Below, in pieces: positions 24,437-35,482 of a stretch of 64,000 bases of DNA; position 1 is the first letter of the stretch; each line of letters starts with the position of its first letter. The DNA is taken from assembly GCA_947359465.1 (NCBI GenBank), contig OX375880.1, positions 27,366,548 to 27,430,547 of the forward strand, in the 5' to 3' direction. The position numbers were made by a program, and so were the translations under genes. This DNA is from Metellina segmentata (taxonomy: Eukaryota > Arthropoda > Arachnida > Araneae > Tetragnathidae). The notes under the pieces were generated by a model. That model ran no database searches. It worked only from the letters and a program-made list of their open reading frames with translations, and was not told the DNA's origin.

Positions 24437-25343
24437 ACATAAAGGTCAATTGATTGGTTTTGAGTGTAATAGCGCAAGAGCCATATTTGGCTAACTGGCG
24501 TCACACAATGCAGACAACATCCAGTAATGAACATATAGAAAGGAAGTCTTTCTGTCACAGTAGAGAGAAATACACCAGGGGAAGAATTGAACCTACGCCA
24601 GTTTCTAGCAAAGTGGGCAAAACTGTTGTTCCAGTGGAGTGTATTGTTAGTCATTTTTATAAAGCTTGTTTACGTCGCCAATCAACATATGACTTAGATG
24701 GAATGACTGTTTTCCCACTTGGCAATATTACTACATAAAGTGAACGTAGGCATTCCCGCTCAACACTTGATCCAGAAACTTAGAATAATGTTTTTATAAT
24801 TGACAACTCGAAAAACAATGAAGAAAGTTCAATCCCAATCAGCCCAATTTCCGTATAAATGATCACCAGCCGTCAGTTTTTTCTATGAACTAGCAAAACA
24901 AAAACGGAAATTGGTCCAAGTTATATTCTGTATTGCATCGAATTTGATTTCCTAAAAATCTCTACAAGTAAAAACAATTCTCTTATATCACTAAAACCCA
25001 CAGAGATTACTGAGTAGTGTAGTATTGAATTACCTTTCACCATAACACACATAATGAAAAAAAATAAACTATTTAATTAATAGGAAGAATTCTATTGGTC
25101 AAATACTAATAAGAACTCATAAATGGAATACTGTAGATTGCTGGACGGATATATGCATGGTAACACCTCAGGGAGTTGACTACTAATTGCGTAAGAAACC
25201 TCAGATGGTGAGAGTTCAGACTGTGTATGGAAAAGCCTAAATGCCTGAATATGAGAACTTCAACCATTGGCCTCTTCATTAAAACATTACTAATTTTGAA
25301 AAGTGAAATAGCTATGTTCTTCTGAGTGGGTCGATGAAATCTT
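24437..25343. other. intronic sequence with a dispersed-repeat fragment
   Basis: GCGCAAGAGCCATATTTGGC at about 24471-24490 is shared with the 29.1-kb and 60.4-kb repeats. The rest is unrecognised. Confidence 0.4.
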
Positions 25344-25688
25344 GGAACAGCTACACTCTACGTTTATGAGCGATGGCAACGGCTTTGGCGATTTTTTTGG
25401 CGCATTTCTAAAGACGCCAAGAAAAAAATTAATTCCTAACTCTTTTTCTGTCGTACCGGTACAGCTACACTCTACGTCTATGAGCGGTGGCAACGAACTT
25501 GGCAATTTTTTGGGGGCACTTCTAGTTACGTTAATGATGAGTTACGTTAGATTAAGACAACCCATCTGTCTTTATGGTTAAAAGAAAAAGAATGTTAAAT
25601 AATTATTTCTTTGGCGACTTTCGAAGTGCGCCAAAAAAAATAGCCAAGGCCGTTGCCACCGCTCATAAACGTAGACTGTAGCTGTACC
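25344..25688. mobile_element. hAT-like TIR element, short rearranged copy
   Basis: Same termini as the 814-bp element. A second plus-oriented terminus sits inside at about 25455, so the copy is internally rearranged. Flanking 8-mers GAAATCTT and ACAATCTT agree at 6 of 8 positions, an eroded target duplication. Confidence 0.65.
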
Positions 25689-25696
25689 ACAATCTT

Positions 25697-26900
25697 TTTC
25701 GCTATTAGAAATCGTTCCGGAGAATTTTAAGTTTCGTTCGATCCCATTTTCTAGATATAAGCTACTTATAATCAAAATAGAATATATTGTTATTTAGTGA
25801 AATTTTTATAAACGACTGCTTATGAACAAAGAACTCTGCTTCAGGGACCTGCACGTATCTAATCCTAAGTAAAACAGCCCTTGAATATTCGAAACAAAAA
25901 TAATTCTTTTTTGAGAAGAATTTTCAATATAAACTAACCAGAGAACCAAACTAAAGAGATATTATTTCCCGTGACTCAAATTCTATCTTATGTTACATAT
26001 AGGAGTTACCTTAAAATGTAGTATCGTTATGGTGACCCAAGTCGTTTAATCTAGTTCGTGTTGACCAATCAACTAACATGCATCAATTCATAATTCATTA
26101 TTTGGATTTTCTATTGGCGGAGCGCTGAACCGTGTTCTCGAAGCCAAGCAACGTCACATTCGAATTATGAGAGCTTAACAGAAAATGCTTCTCATGCAGA
26201 GAAGAGCATAAATACTTGCAAATTGCGCCGAAAATGCTTATTTTTCAAAGCTTGTTTAATCAATGCAAATAGAACTCTGTCGAAGTGGTGATAACAAAAG
26301 CTCTTGACCATTTTAGGTCACATCTTATACGTTTTTGACGGTGAAGGGAACATGATTGAAAGAATTATACACCCAAGTATTATAATAGATAAGATTACGC
26401 ATCTTCGAGAACAGACAGCCTTGACCTATCAAAATGCGTAAAACTCAACAAAACGTTATATGATAGAGGTGCAAAAAAAAAGCTGACAACAGAACCACCG
26501 AAAAATTTTCACATTCCTCTCCATCCAGAAGAAAGAGATGGATTTTCCTGACCGAGATTCTATAATTTATTATTCGAAGGTTGAGTGCTTTTGCCACTAA
26601 CAAGGAAGGATGACTTAAGCTTCCGATGGAAGTCAAGTCGAGATAATTAGGATGATGAAGGATGCCGCATTCTAAAGTTTAGCAAAATATATATGCCACT
26701 CCAGTTAACCATTACACCCCCCACTACAGACGAAACAAAACGGTTCTCTGGTAATGGTACATTATAAGAGCTCTAAGGGCATTATTTTGGACTTCGTTAA
26801 GCACTATCATTTGTAAAGAACTACTTTAGGAATTAATTGAAACGTTTGGTTTGCGTGAATCCTAGAAGCGATGTACCAGAGTCTTCCAATTTTGTGTTAT
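25697..26900. other. intronic sequence, nothing recognised
   Basis: AT-rich with short open frames only; no terminal repeats or protein motifs seen. Confidence 0.4.
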
Positions 26901-26919
26901 TCTTCTTGTTGGTTAACTC

Positions 26920-27116
26920 AACGAGATATCCCATCATTAGAAAAATTGAAGGAATATTAATGGACGAGGTATCTCGTAATTAGAAGAAAACTGACCAGAT
27001 CTTGATTTCGTCACCATCAAAAAATCGACAGTATGTTGATGAAGATATATCTCATCATTGACAGTATTGGTCAGATCATGATGGACATCTCGCCGAAACT
27101 ACTTTGAGGGGGTTAA
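26920..27116. mobile_element. MITE copy with GAGATATCTC modules
   Basis: Opens near GTTAACTCAACGAGATATCC and closes with GAGGGGGTTAAA, which approximates the TTAA-flanked ends of the copy at 32.4 kb. The inside has GACGAGGTATCTCGTAATTA and several AGATCTTGAT-type blocks. Confidence 0.65.
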
Positions 27117-27246
27117 ATAAGTTGAACATACACTGGTGCACAAGAGTTAATGTAGGTAAGAGTTAATGTAAGAGTTAAAGTAGGACTGGAGCAACACAAC
27201 GTGGTAAACGCGAGGAACAATAAGGTTTTCAGGTGCTACTTTGTAG

Positions 27247-27866
27247 TAGGGTTGCGACATCGATGTCGATGTTTTCAAAACATCGATGTTTTTAAAAAAA
27301 ACATCGATGTATTTAACATCGATGTATTGGGGTTGATGTTTTGGTAACATCGATGTTTATACTTGTCGATGTTTTTACGTTGTCGATGTTTTATTTTTAA
27401 ATGAAAAAAGTACCGTTATAACAATTTTAAAAATAACCAAGTAGCATAATTTTTATAATCAGCAAATTGAACATACTTTTAGACCAAAGTGACCAAGAAT
27501 GAAGGGTCTGAAAAGTAGGGATGCGATTTTCATGTCGAGGTTTTCTAAACATCGATGTATTGGAGCCGATGTCGCATCACTAGGTGCTAAACCAATTTTA
27601 AGAAATGGGGAAACAAGTTTAAATACACTGAATTTTAAAAACATCGATGGTTTGGGGGGCGTTGTATTATCAACATCGATGTTTTGCTGTCGATGTAGCA
27701 TCACAAGTTGCTAAAGCAGTTTTAAAAAATGGGGGAAAAAGTTTAAATACACTGAATTTTAAAAACATCGATGTTTTTGGGTCGATGTATTATCAACATC
27801 GATGTTTTAATTTTGAACATCGATGTTTCAAAACATCGATGTTTTGCTATCGATGTCGCATCCCTA
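27247..27866. mobile_element. hAT-like element filled with ACATCGATGT palindromes
   Basis: Ends are TAGGGTTGCGACATCGATG and CATCGATGTCGCATCCCTA, good inverted repeats. The flanking 8-mers CTTTGTAG (27239-27246) and CTTTATAG (27867-27874) differ at one base, a hAT-style 8-bp duplication. More than ten ACATCGATG motifs lie inside, in two clusters. A segment starting GATGTCGCATCAC at 27569 is duplicated about 123 bp later, followed by AATTTTAAAAACATCGATG blocks. There is no transposase; frames across it are artefacts of the repeat. Confidence 0.75.
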
Positions 27867-27874
27867 CTTTATAG

Positions 27875-29109
27875 TGGAAGGTGACCTCGACATGGGAAGA
27901 TGATACTAAAGGTAAGTCGGGAGATACCGATGAAGGTGAAAACAAAACAAGAACAGAAGCTATCTGTAAAAAAAAAGGCTTTAATTGAAGTGGTGACACT
28001 GCGATGGGTGCAATAAGACAGAAGGAAAACTATGATAACTTAAAAAAAGAGGAGGTAAACGACATTTTAAGGATACCCCAATATGGTATCATCAGATCAT
28101 TTGGATAGTGGAAGTAAAAACTTAGCTTTTCGCCTGGTTTGTTTGCACTGAAAATCCCTCTCATAAAGGCTACCAAATCTATTGAACGTTCTTATATAGC
28201 CTCATGTAGCCCAAAATGACCTTATGACGACTAAATAAACCGGAATCCATTAAAAATCAAAATTGCGTGAAGTTGCTACACTCTGATGTAAAATTCGAAA
28301 GAAACTAGATGAAGGAATGGTATAGAAGGATTAAGCAAGGTCATTTCCATTTTCCCTTTCTTAAGCGTCACTGAAAAGTCATCCCTAGTTAATTTCAATA
28401 TATATTCCTAATAAATAAACGACGCAGACATTAACTTGAATAGATGAAATGGATAGTTCCCTGTTTTTTTGGAAAATTACTTTCGAAATGTTTTTATTTT
28501 TATTTCTTAAAAGTTAAGTCGTGTCAAAAATTTTACGAGAACTTAATCTAAGCAGACAGACGAGAGACGAATGCGAAAAATATTTCAGACGTTCTATTTG
28601 CAGTGTTTCTAGCAAACAGCTCAAATAAATCATCCGCTTCGACAAAGTTTTATTTTTTATACAGCTCTGTTTTGTGTTCATTCCAGTCATTTTAAAAACA
28701 TGACTTCAATCAGGATGGATTTAGAAGAGCCATTTTTCTCATGTGAGAGATATTCCAGCATCATTTCTGTTTGTGTTAGTCACAACATCAAACGTAGAGC
28801 GACGCATTAATATTTTCTTCTTTCAATTTTTCCTTATAAAAATTCATGAGCAACTGAAGAATTTTTTCGTGAAATAGGAAGGTAATGCGAAAATACATTT
28901 CTGCATTAATCACAAAACAATGCATGCTAGGAAAAACTGGCGTATTAAATAAGGCGTTAATGGAAAAACGTTTTACTCATAAACTTTAAAAATGTGATTT
29001 ATTTTTTTCATCGTATGAAAATAAATATCAATAGTACATTTTTATGACCTTTGATATTTTTTATCATCCGATTAAAAAAAATAAAGTTTTTACGCATATT
29101 ATGTGTATA
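27875..29109. other. intronic sequence, one dispersed-repeat patch
   Basis: About 28060-28170 resembles 3040-3145 (shared TAGTGGAAGTAAAAAC-type and TCTCATAAAG blocks). The rest is AT-rich and unrecognised. Confidence 0.4.
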
Positions 29110-29235
29110 ATTTTTTTTTAAATCGGACTGCTTATTGCAAGAGCCATATTTGGCGAAGCCCCGCCAAACACAAGATAGAAAATGTCGAATAAAGGGACAT
29201 ACACAACAAGAAAATTCTAACACAGATGAGAGAAG
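29110..29235 (+). repeat. dispersed repeat with AGAGCCATATTTGGCG core
   Basis: The block CAAGAGCCATATTTGGCGAA then CGCCAAACACAAGATAG then GGGACATACACAACAAG is found again, inverted, at about 31165-31300, and in diverged form at about 60400-60480. It directly adjoins the Tc1-type element. Confidence 0.65.
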
Positions 29236-29808
29236 TACACTATCACACAATACTGGACCGGACAGCAAGATTTGATGGTATAAGGGAAATAATACATGCT
29301 TTAATAGGGGATGGTCCCTCACGTGCTGCAATTACACTACCAACCCTTCTGGGCATACTTTCAACAAGGTTTTGATCCACAGCTATGGGTATTTGTGTCC
29401 ATTCCTGCTGCAAGAATGTCGTCAACTCAGCTGTAGATTTCGGACGAGGTTTCGTGGTTCGTAAGCTTCGCTCTAACGCGTCCCACAAATGTTCTATGGG
29501 GTTTAGATCGGAACTCTGGGACGGCCGAGGAAGACGTTTTACATGCATATCTCGACACCACTACTTTACAGAGGCTGCAACATGACATGGATCGTCGTCG
29601 TCCCGGAAGTAACATATGTCCATTCCATGAAATTGCCAGAGCGTAGGAAGAACCTGATTGTCCAAAATTTCCATGTGGGCGTCGGCGTTCAATTGACCAG
29701 GAACAACATGCAAAGGTCCCAGGCTATACCACGAAAAACACCCCCAAACAAGTAGTCGGATTTTATGGAAATCCGCTGGCGTTCGGTCCATTATTGTAGG
29801 GTAGTGTA
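29236..29808 (-). pseudogene. Tc1-like transposon, internally deleted, transposase C-terminal part
   Basis: Inverted ends TACACTATCACACAATACTG and its diverged partner at 29782-29808 begin with TA, as in Tc1/mariner elements. Between them the minus strand encodes, in more than one frame, the second half of a Tc1-family DDE transposase: VWGCFSWYSLGPLHVV, then HMEILDNQVLPTLWQF, then SQSSDLNPIEHLWDALER, the D[LP]NPIEHLW block around the last catalytic acidic residue. The N-terminal DNA-binding half is absent, and frameshifts separate the parts. At 573 bp it is a non-autonomous derivative. Confidence 0.78.
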
Positions 29809-30399
29809 TATATAGTGTACAATGGAACCTGTGCTGCCTACACCTCGCAAGTCGCTAGCGCAGTGTGCACAGAGATAACTTCAAAACTAGAAAACGGTTT
29901 TACACTCACTTAATAACCTTTCAATCACAATTTTTCCTTTAGGTATACTAAACCAAGTGGTACATTCAAGTAGTCGTGATCATTATGAAAATCATATATG
30001 ATTTTATTTCCTTTGTCCGTCTTTTTTTGGTACGACTAATTAGATAGTGACCTATGCTTATAATGGATTCCGAATTATCATGAACATGCATACTTAGACG
30101 GGGACTCGAATCTAGAGCATATTGAACTGGGGACCAGAAAACTAACTACTGGTCTACAGGGTATTCGCGTTATTTAACCTTTTGTCAAACAGTGCTGACT
30201 GTTCTAAAGAGACTACAAAATTAATTCCCCGATATCCAAAGTGTGCACCTAATTTTCATAGAGCTAAATATGATCTGATAAAAAAAATCCGGATCGCTAT
30301 AGATCAGTGGGTGGCGATGGATCGATTCTTCTCGGAGTGTATTTCGATCTTCTGCATCAATAATGCTTTCCTTGTGGGATGGGCTTAGACCATTAGGGT

Positions 30400-30610
30400 A
30401 AAGTTGCGGATATGCAGTCGGAGCGTCACGTGTTTAAAACGCGTTCCAAGCAAAGACCTTCGTATACATGGAGGGCTGTCGTGACCTCAAATATCCTTAA
30501 GTTGCCCTAGTGTGAAAGCTTGGAGGTGCCAGCTCAGATTTTGACCTCCTCGTCTGACCATTATTCAAAATTTCAAAGAGTTGCCCTTGGATATTTTCCT
30601 TCGGATAAGG
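30400..30610 (+). repeat. SINE family A fragment
   Basis: Contains AAAGACCTTCGTATACATGG, GACCTCAAATATCCTTAAG, a TGTGAAAGCTTGGAGGTGCC block, and ATATTTTCCTTCGGATAAG. The 3' end runs into an inverted SINE tail. Confidence 0.65.
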
Positions 30611-30611
30611 T

Positions 30612-31105
30612 AATTTTAATTAACGTCGTATTAGAGCAGGGATGGCCAACCCGCGACACGCGTGCCATAGTGTGGCACGGCGTAGTTTTAACAGTGGCAC
30701 GCGAAGACTTATTAAAAATTAATAATTATTTAGAATTAAATGTTTCAAGTTATATTCATATTTATTTTATATGGAACCTAACTGAATGAACCTTTAAAAA
30801 TGTTTATTAACAACAAAATCTAAGTTTGTACTTGTGTTTTATTTATTATATTATTTTTTAAATCTACACTACTCAGACTTACTTAAAAAAATGTGATATT
30901 TGCATAAAGATCCCATAATCAGCCTATAAATAACATTTTTTCATCTTTTTATATTTTTTAGTATGTTGGAAAAGTTGGAAGCGGCACGCATAACTTTGTT
31001 TCCCAATATTGTGGCGCTCTAACTAAAAAGGTTGGCCACCCATTACTAGAGTAACACAATGGGCTATTGACGACGATTCGGGATCAATCTCCTAAGGGTA
31101 TGTAT
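30612..31105 (-). repeat. SINE family A tail split by a hAT-type element
   Basis: TTTTAATTAACGTCGTATTAGAG before, and TAGAGTAACACAATGGGC plus GACGACGATTCGGGATCAAT after the insertion, are the two halves of one minus-oriented SINE tail. Confidence 0.65.
30637..31043. mobile_element. hAT-type non-autonomous element (407 bp)
   Basis: Starts CAGGGATGGCCAACC and ends GGTTGGCCACCCAT, typical hAT-like termini. Flanking 8-mers TATTAGAG (30629-30636) and TACTAGAG (31044-31051) differ at one position. Subterminal GTGGCACG motifs occur on the left and CGGCACGC on the right. The interior is AT-rich with no transposase. Confidence 0.75.
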
Positions 31106-31300
31106 TCTTTCCCTTATACGATATAATCTTGCTGTCCTGTCCATTATTGTATGATAGAGTTATTTACTCTTCTGGTACAGTTAGACTATCCTTGTTGTGT
31201 ATGTCCCTTTATTTGGCGTTTTCCATCTTGTGCTAGGGGGGGGGAGCTTCGCCAAATATGGCTCTTCCGCCAAGCAGTCTGATTTAAAGATCAGATTACA
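31106..31300 (-). repeat. inverted copy of the 29.1-kb repeat plus Tc1 terminus
   Basis: TCCATTATTGTATGATAGAG at about 31139-31158 is a Tc1-type end like that at 29236. It is followed by GTTGTGTATGTCCCTTTAT and AGCTTCGCCAAATATGGCTC, in the same order as the 29.1-kb locus but in reverse orientation. A G-run of nine is at about 31238-31246. Confidence 0.6.
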
Positions 31301-31545
31301 ACATCACGTAATTTTAAGTCACGGTCAGATGACGAGGCAACAGCTGAGCTGGCACCCCATTCTCCAAACTTCCACCCCCCCCCCACCCAACGTGACAACT
31401 ATTAGCCATGACAGATTTAAGGTACACCAGCCGCCTCTATACCATATGGTTACAAATGTCCTTGCAATGACACGGATTCAATCCAGGATCATTCCTATCT
31501 AGAGGCTAACACCTTAACCGCCAGACCAGTTGGTCGGCCTTTTCC
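31301..31545 (-). repeat. SINE family A, minus orientation with head
   Basis: Contains ACGGTCAGATGACGAGGC, CAAACTTCCACC with a C-run, and the reverse tRNA-like head GCTAACACCTTAACCGCC then AGACCAGTTGGTCGGCC. Confidence 0.75.
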
Positions 31546-32363
31546 TTTGGGATTCAACCCGCACAGTTGCTATTAGCTCACTGTCTTGCTCCATTGAAAC
31601 GTAAATTAAACAATCGCCGACCTTTCCGTGTGTGTTGACTTTGTTTGGTGCAGCTTGGCCGAATCTGGCTGCCCCACAAAACCAACAAACCAGTTAATAA
31701 AAATCTGATTAAAAAAACTGTGTTACAAGTTCACAGATATTTTTTGAGAAAATAGTCTGAAATAAATTATTGTAGCGTGTTCTTAATCTGGGTATTCGTC
31801 AAAAACAAATAACGAAAGTTAAATAAAAATCATGAGAATGGAGATCTGTATCCCAAGCAAATGTTAAAATTAACGGATTCCTTTCAATAGACTGTCAGTT
31901 ATTAATTAAGTTAATGTCTATTCAGTCTTCTGAGAACTCTTACTTCTAATTTTCTGTATAAACTTGGACCTTCTGTCAATAAAATTATCCATTTGTCTTC
32001 TAATTGCACTGCACGAACTGGATCCCGGTTTTATAGCATTTCACTTCTAATCACGCAGGGTGAATTGAAAATGGCAGATTTTTCTGAATTTAAGCAAAGC
32101 GATTTCGATAATTACATTTCTTCATTGCTTCCCACGTAGAACGAATTCATCTTCTTCCGGTTCGTGAGCCGGATCAATTAAAATATATTTGTTGAGAAGA
32201 ATTCCATTTAGAATGGAACTTTTGATGCTAATTGTTATGAATGATAACTTTCTTTCGATTGTGGATTGAAATGGGATACATAATTAATATGTCTGAAACT
32301 AAAATACTAGAGTAAATTGCTTTAGATTTTTACAGAAATTTACATTAACTCTCCTAATTTACA
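31546..32363. other. intronic sequence with small dispersed-repeat pieces
   Basis: TTGTTTGGTGCAGCTTGGCC at about 31648-31667 resembles an arm of the foldback element at 60.4-60.7 kb. The rest is AT-rich and unrecognised. Confidence 0.4.
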
Positions 32364-32367
32364 TTAA

Positions 32368-32568
32368 CCCTCCTCGTAATTAATCTGTATGCTGATCTAC
32401 GATAACTACGTATGATCAGATCTTGATGGAAGATATATGTTTTCATCAGCACAAAACCTACCTGATCTTGATCGTGTCATAGACAAAAAATAGGCAATAT
32501 CTCGACGAGATATTTCGTTATTAGAAAAATTATTCAGATCTTAATAAACGACGAAACCATTTGGAGGG
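32368..32568. mobile_element. intact piggyBac-like MITE (201 bp) with GATATCTCGT-type modules
   Basis: TTAA at 32364-32367 and 32569-32572 flank termini CCCTCC and GGAGGG, the pattern of a piggyBac-type insertion (TTAA duplication, CCC...GGG ends). Inside are AGATCTTGATGGAAGATATA, CTGATCTTGATCGTGTCAT and CGACGAGATATTTCGTTATT modules. No coding capacity. It serves here as the reference for the family. Confidence 0.7.
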
Positions 32569-33039
32569 TTAAAAACGTGTGGATTACTATTCATAATCCC
32601 ATTTTTAGTATACTAATCTATACTAGTAGACCCATGCATAGTATCTGAGCTAGTGTTTTGATTGTTAAAATCTACTGTAGGCAGCGTCTTACACATTTCA
32701 TACCATGTTTAAATACATTTATAGTGAATACATGCATCTGTGTGCGCATTTCATACCTTCAAATGGACTAAAATTTGTCAAATAAAAATCAGTTTCCAGT
32801 ACTTTTTACTTATCTTATTTTTACTTCTATTATAGTGAATGGCAAAAAGTATACACCGCTTTCGTGTCACAATAATCAGATTCTTAATGTATACTTCGAT
32901 TACATGGGTTTTCTATCAAGCTATTCTGTATTTTGTCATCGTCTAAAACAATTTTCACGTTCGCTCACATTTTCTTTTTACGCTGATTTCCCCTCAAAGA
33001 CACATCATCTTTAGATGTATACAGGGTTTACGAACACGA

Positions 33040-34032
33040 GGTTCTCTCTCTCTCTCTCTCTATCTATCTGTGTGTGTCTCGGTGTCTCTCTTTCTTTCTC
33101 TCTTTCTCTCTCCGCGTGTCTCTCTCTTAATCTCTGTGTCTTTCTCACTATCTGTTTCTTTCTCTCTTTCTTTCTCTATGTGTGTGTATCTCAATATTTG
33201 TGTCTCTGTCTTTCTCTCTCCTTCTCTCTTTATTTTTCTCTCTCTGTGTGTGTCTCTCATTCTTTGTGTCTTTGTCTCTCTTTCTTTTTCTCTCTTTCTC
33301 TCTCTCTCGCTGTGTCTCTATTTCTCGCTTATTTTCTTTCTCTCTCTTTTTTTTCTCTCTGTTTCTTTCTCTTTTTCTCTCTCTATGTGTGTGTATCTCA
33401 ATCTTTGTATCTCTGTCTCTTTCTCTCTCCTTCTCTCTTTATTTTTCTCTCTCTGTGTGTGTCTCTCACTCTTTGTGTCTTTGTATCTCTTTCTTTTTCT
33501 CTCTCTTTCTCTCTCTCACGCTGTGTCTCTATGTCTCGCTTCCTTTCTTTCTCTCTCTGTCTCTGTTTCTCTCTTTATTTTTCTCTCTCTGTGTGTTTGT
33601 CTCTCACTCTTTGTGTTTCTGTCTCTCTTTCTTTCTCTCTCTCTTTCTCTCTCTGTGTCTCTTCATTTCTTTCTCTCTCTTTTTCTCTCCTTCTCTCTTT
33701 ATTCTTCTCTCTCTGTGTGTGTCTCTCACTCTTTGTGTATTTGTCTCTCTTTCTTTTTCTCTCTCTTTCTGTGTCATACATACATGTCTACTTGACATAC
33801 TTGACATGTCTGTTTTTCTCTCTCTTTCTCTTTCTCTCTCGCTGTGTCTCTATGTCTCCCTTCCTTTCTTTCTCTCTCTCTTTTTATTTCTCTCTCTCTG
33901 TGTCTCTATATCTCTCTTCCTTTCTTTCTCTCTCTCTCTTTCTTTTTCTTTCTATCTCACTCTCTTTCTCCCACGCTCTCTCTTTCTTTCTCTTTCTCAC
34001 ACCCTCTCTCACTCACTCACTCTCTCTCTCCC
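33040..34032. repeat. CT-rich low-complexity tract of about 1 kb
   Basis: Almost pure pyrimidine TCTC/TTTC sequence on the plus strand, punctuated by TGTGTGTG blocks every 40-120 bp. A coarser repeat is visible: CTCTGTGTGTGTCTCTCA followed by TTCTTTGTG-type text recurs several times. The long open frames across it (up to 431 codons, rich in Ser, Leu and Phe) are products of a stop-poor composition. Confidence 0.9.
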
Positions 34033-35482
34033 ATGGAGCTTTCATAGGAGTCGAGCTCTCCTGGAATACCCAAGCTATCCTTTTCTGCTTTCATCCCTCT
34101 ACTTTAGTAGCCAATACCATCTTCTATTGCGATATTTTTTACTTATCTTATGATTGGCGTAGCTTACCAACTATGGCCCTTGTGCCATATACAACTCCAA
34201 AGCAACCAACCATATACGCTGATTTTTATCTTTCAGATTTCTCATTACCTGCGTTAATCAGCGCTCAGAAGTTCTACTTTCATATTCAAATTCAACAAAT
34301 CATAATTTAAAACTCAATGCAAATAGTCTTAATTCCTCTTTCTAATAAATAATTACATTTTATTTTTTGCTGTGTCGTTCATAAAGTACATCACAGCACC
34401 AACAATATATTTTTTCAACATTCAAACTCTTTTCTTCGCTTCACATTCCATAGATTTTACACCAGCCGCCAAATTCAATTCCAAACTGAAAAACAGAGTT
34501 GGAGCTTTCATCAAACCGTGCCCCGAACTTAATTTTAACCAGATGAAATAATCCCCACCTTTTTAATGGTGGGTGAAAAGGAAGAAAATCCCTCGATTTT
34601 CCCCAAAAGTGGGAAATAAGTTCAGAAACGACGAAGGAAGAAAGCGAAACACAAGAGAAAAAAAAACAAATCCGGGGTTTTACATGACGATTGCTGGGGG
34701 AAAAGAAACCCAGTCTCGGGCTAATGGGAAATACTTTCTTTGTTTTGAGGAGCGAGATCTGCAGGAAGCGAAATGATCAGGAAAACGAGGCTCAGAAGGA
34801 AAGAAGGAAGAGCGAATAAAGATATTCTCGTTCAGGTGGTTGTCGTCATTATGTAAAGGAGGGGAAAGTGTTTTGGGAGGTTTATCGAATTCTTTATCAA
34901 CTTGGGACTTCTGAGTGTCTGTCAATGAGAAGGGGAAATGGGGGATATGAAATATAAACGCCAGAACGGCAAATAATTTGGGTGGGTTTTAAGACTGTTT
35001 CCGATAAGTTTTGATAAGGAAGGGACTTCCGTGCCAGATTTAAAATGGAAAACAATTTGATTGAAAAAGAGGGGTATAAACGTGCGTTTTTAATATTTTA
35101 CAACTAGATGCGAAAATGAAATTATTTCAAAATCGAAAAGCACTTATTTTAGCAAACTCAATTATTATAACGACGCAGTTAAAGTCGTATATATAAAATG
35201 GTGATTAAATAGATAAAAAATTATAAATATTTTTTCGTGTTCGAGGTTGTTGGAAGGAGTTCTAATTCTAATTCATTCCACCCATGTGCCTTATGTTATT
35301 CGTATAATAAATCTGGCTTTGATATTTTTTTCTTTCACGTGGTGCTGCAATTTCAATTGCCAGGAGTATTTTTGGAGTTGTTTTATAAACCTAGATTAAA
35401 TTAAAACTGTGTGTCCCTTTTATGCTTTATGTGTCCTCATACATTTCTGTCTTTATCTCCCGTGTCAGGGCACAAGGGGTTA
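34033..35482. other. intronic sequence, no recognised gene
   Basis: About 34560-34960 is purine-rich and less AT-rich, with open frames on both strands that resemble no known family. Confidence 0.35.

Noticed and set aside
33015..34310. Open frames of 431, 323 and 241 codons in all plus frames, rich in Ser, Leu and Phe
   Set aside because: They are overlapping frames of a CT microsatellite tract that lacks stop codons by composition; there is no non-repetitive domain or start context.
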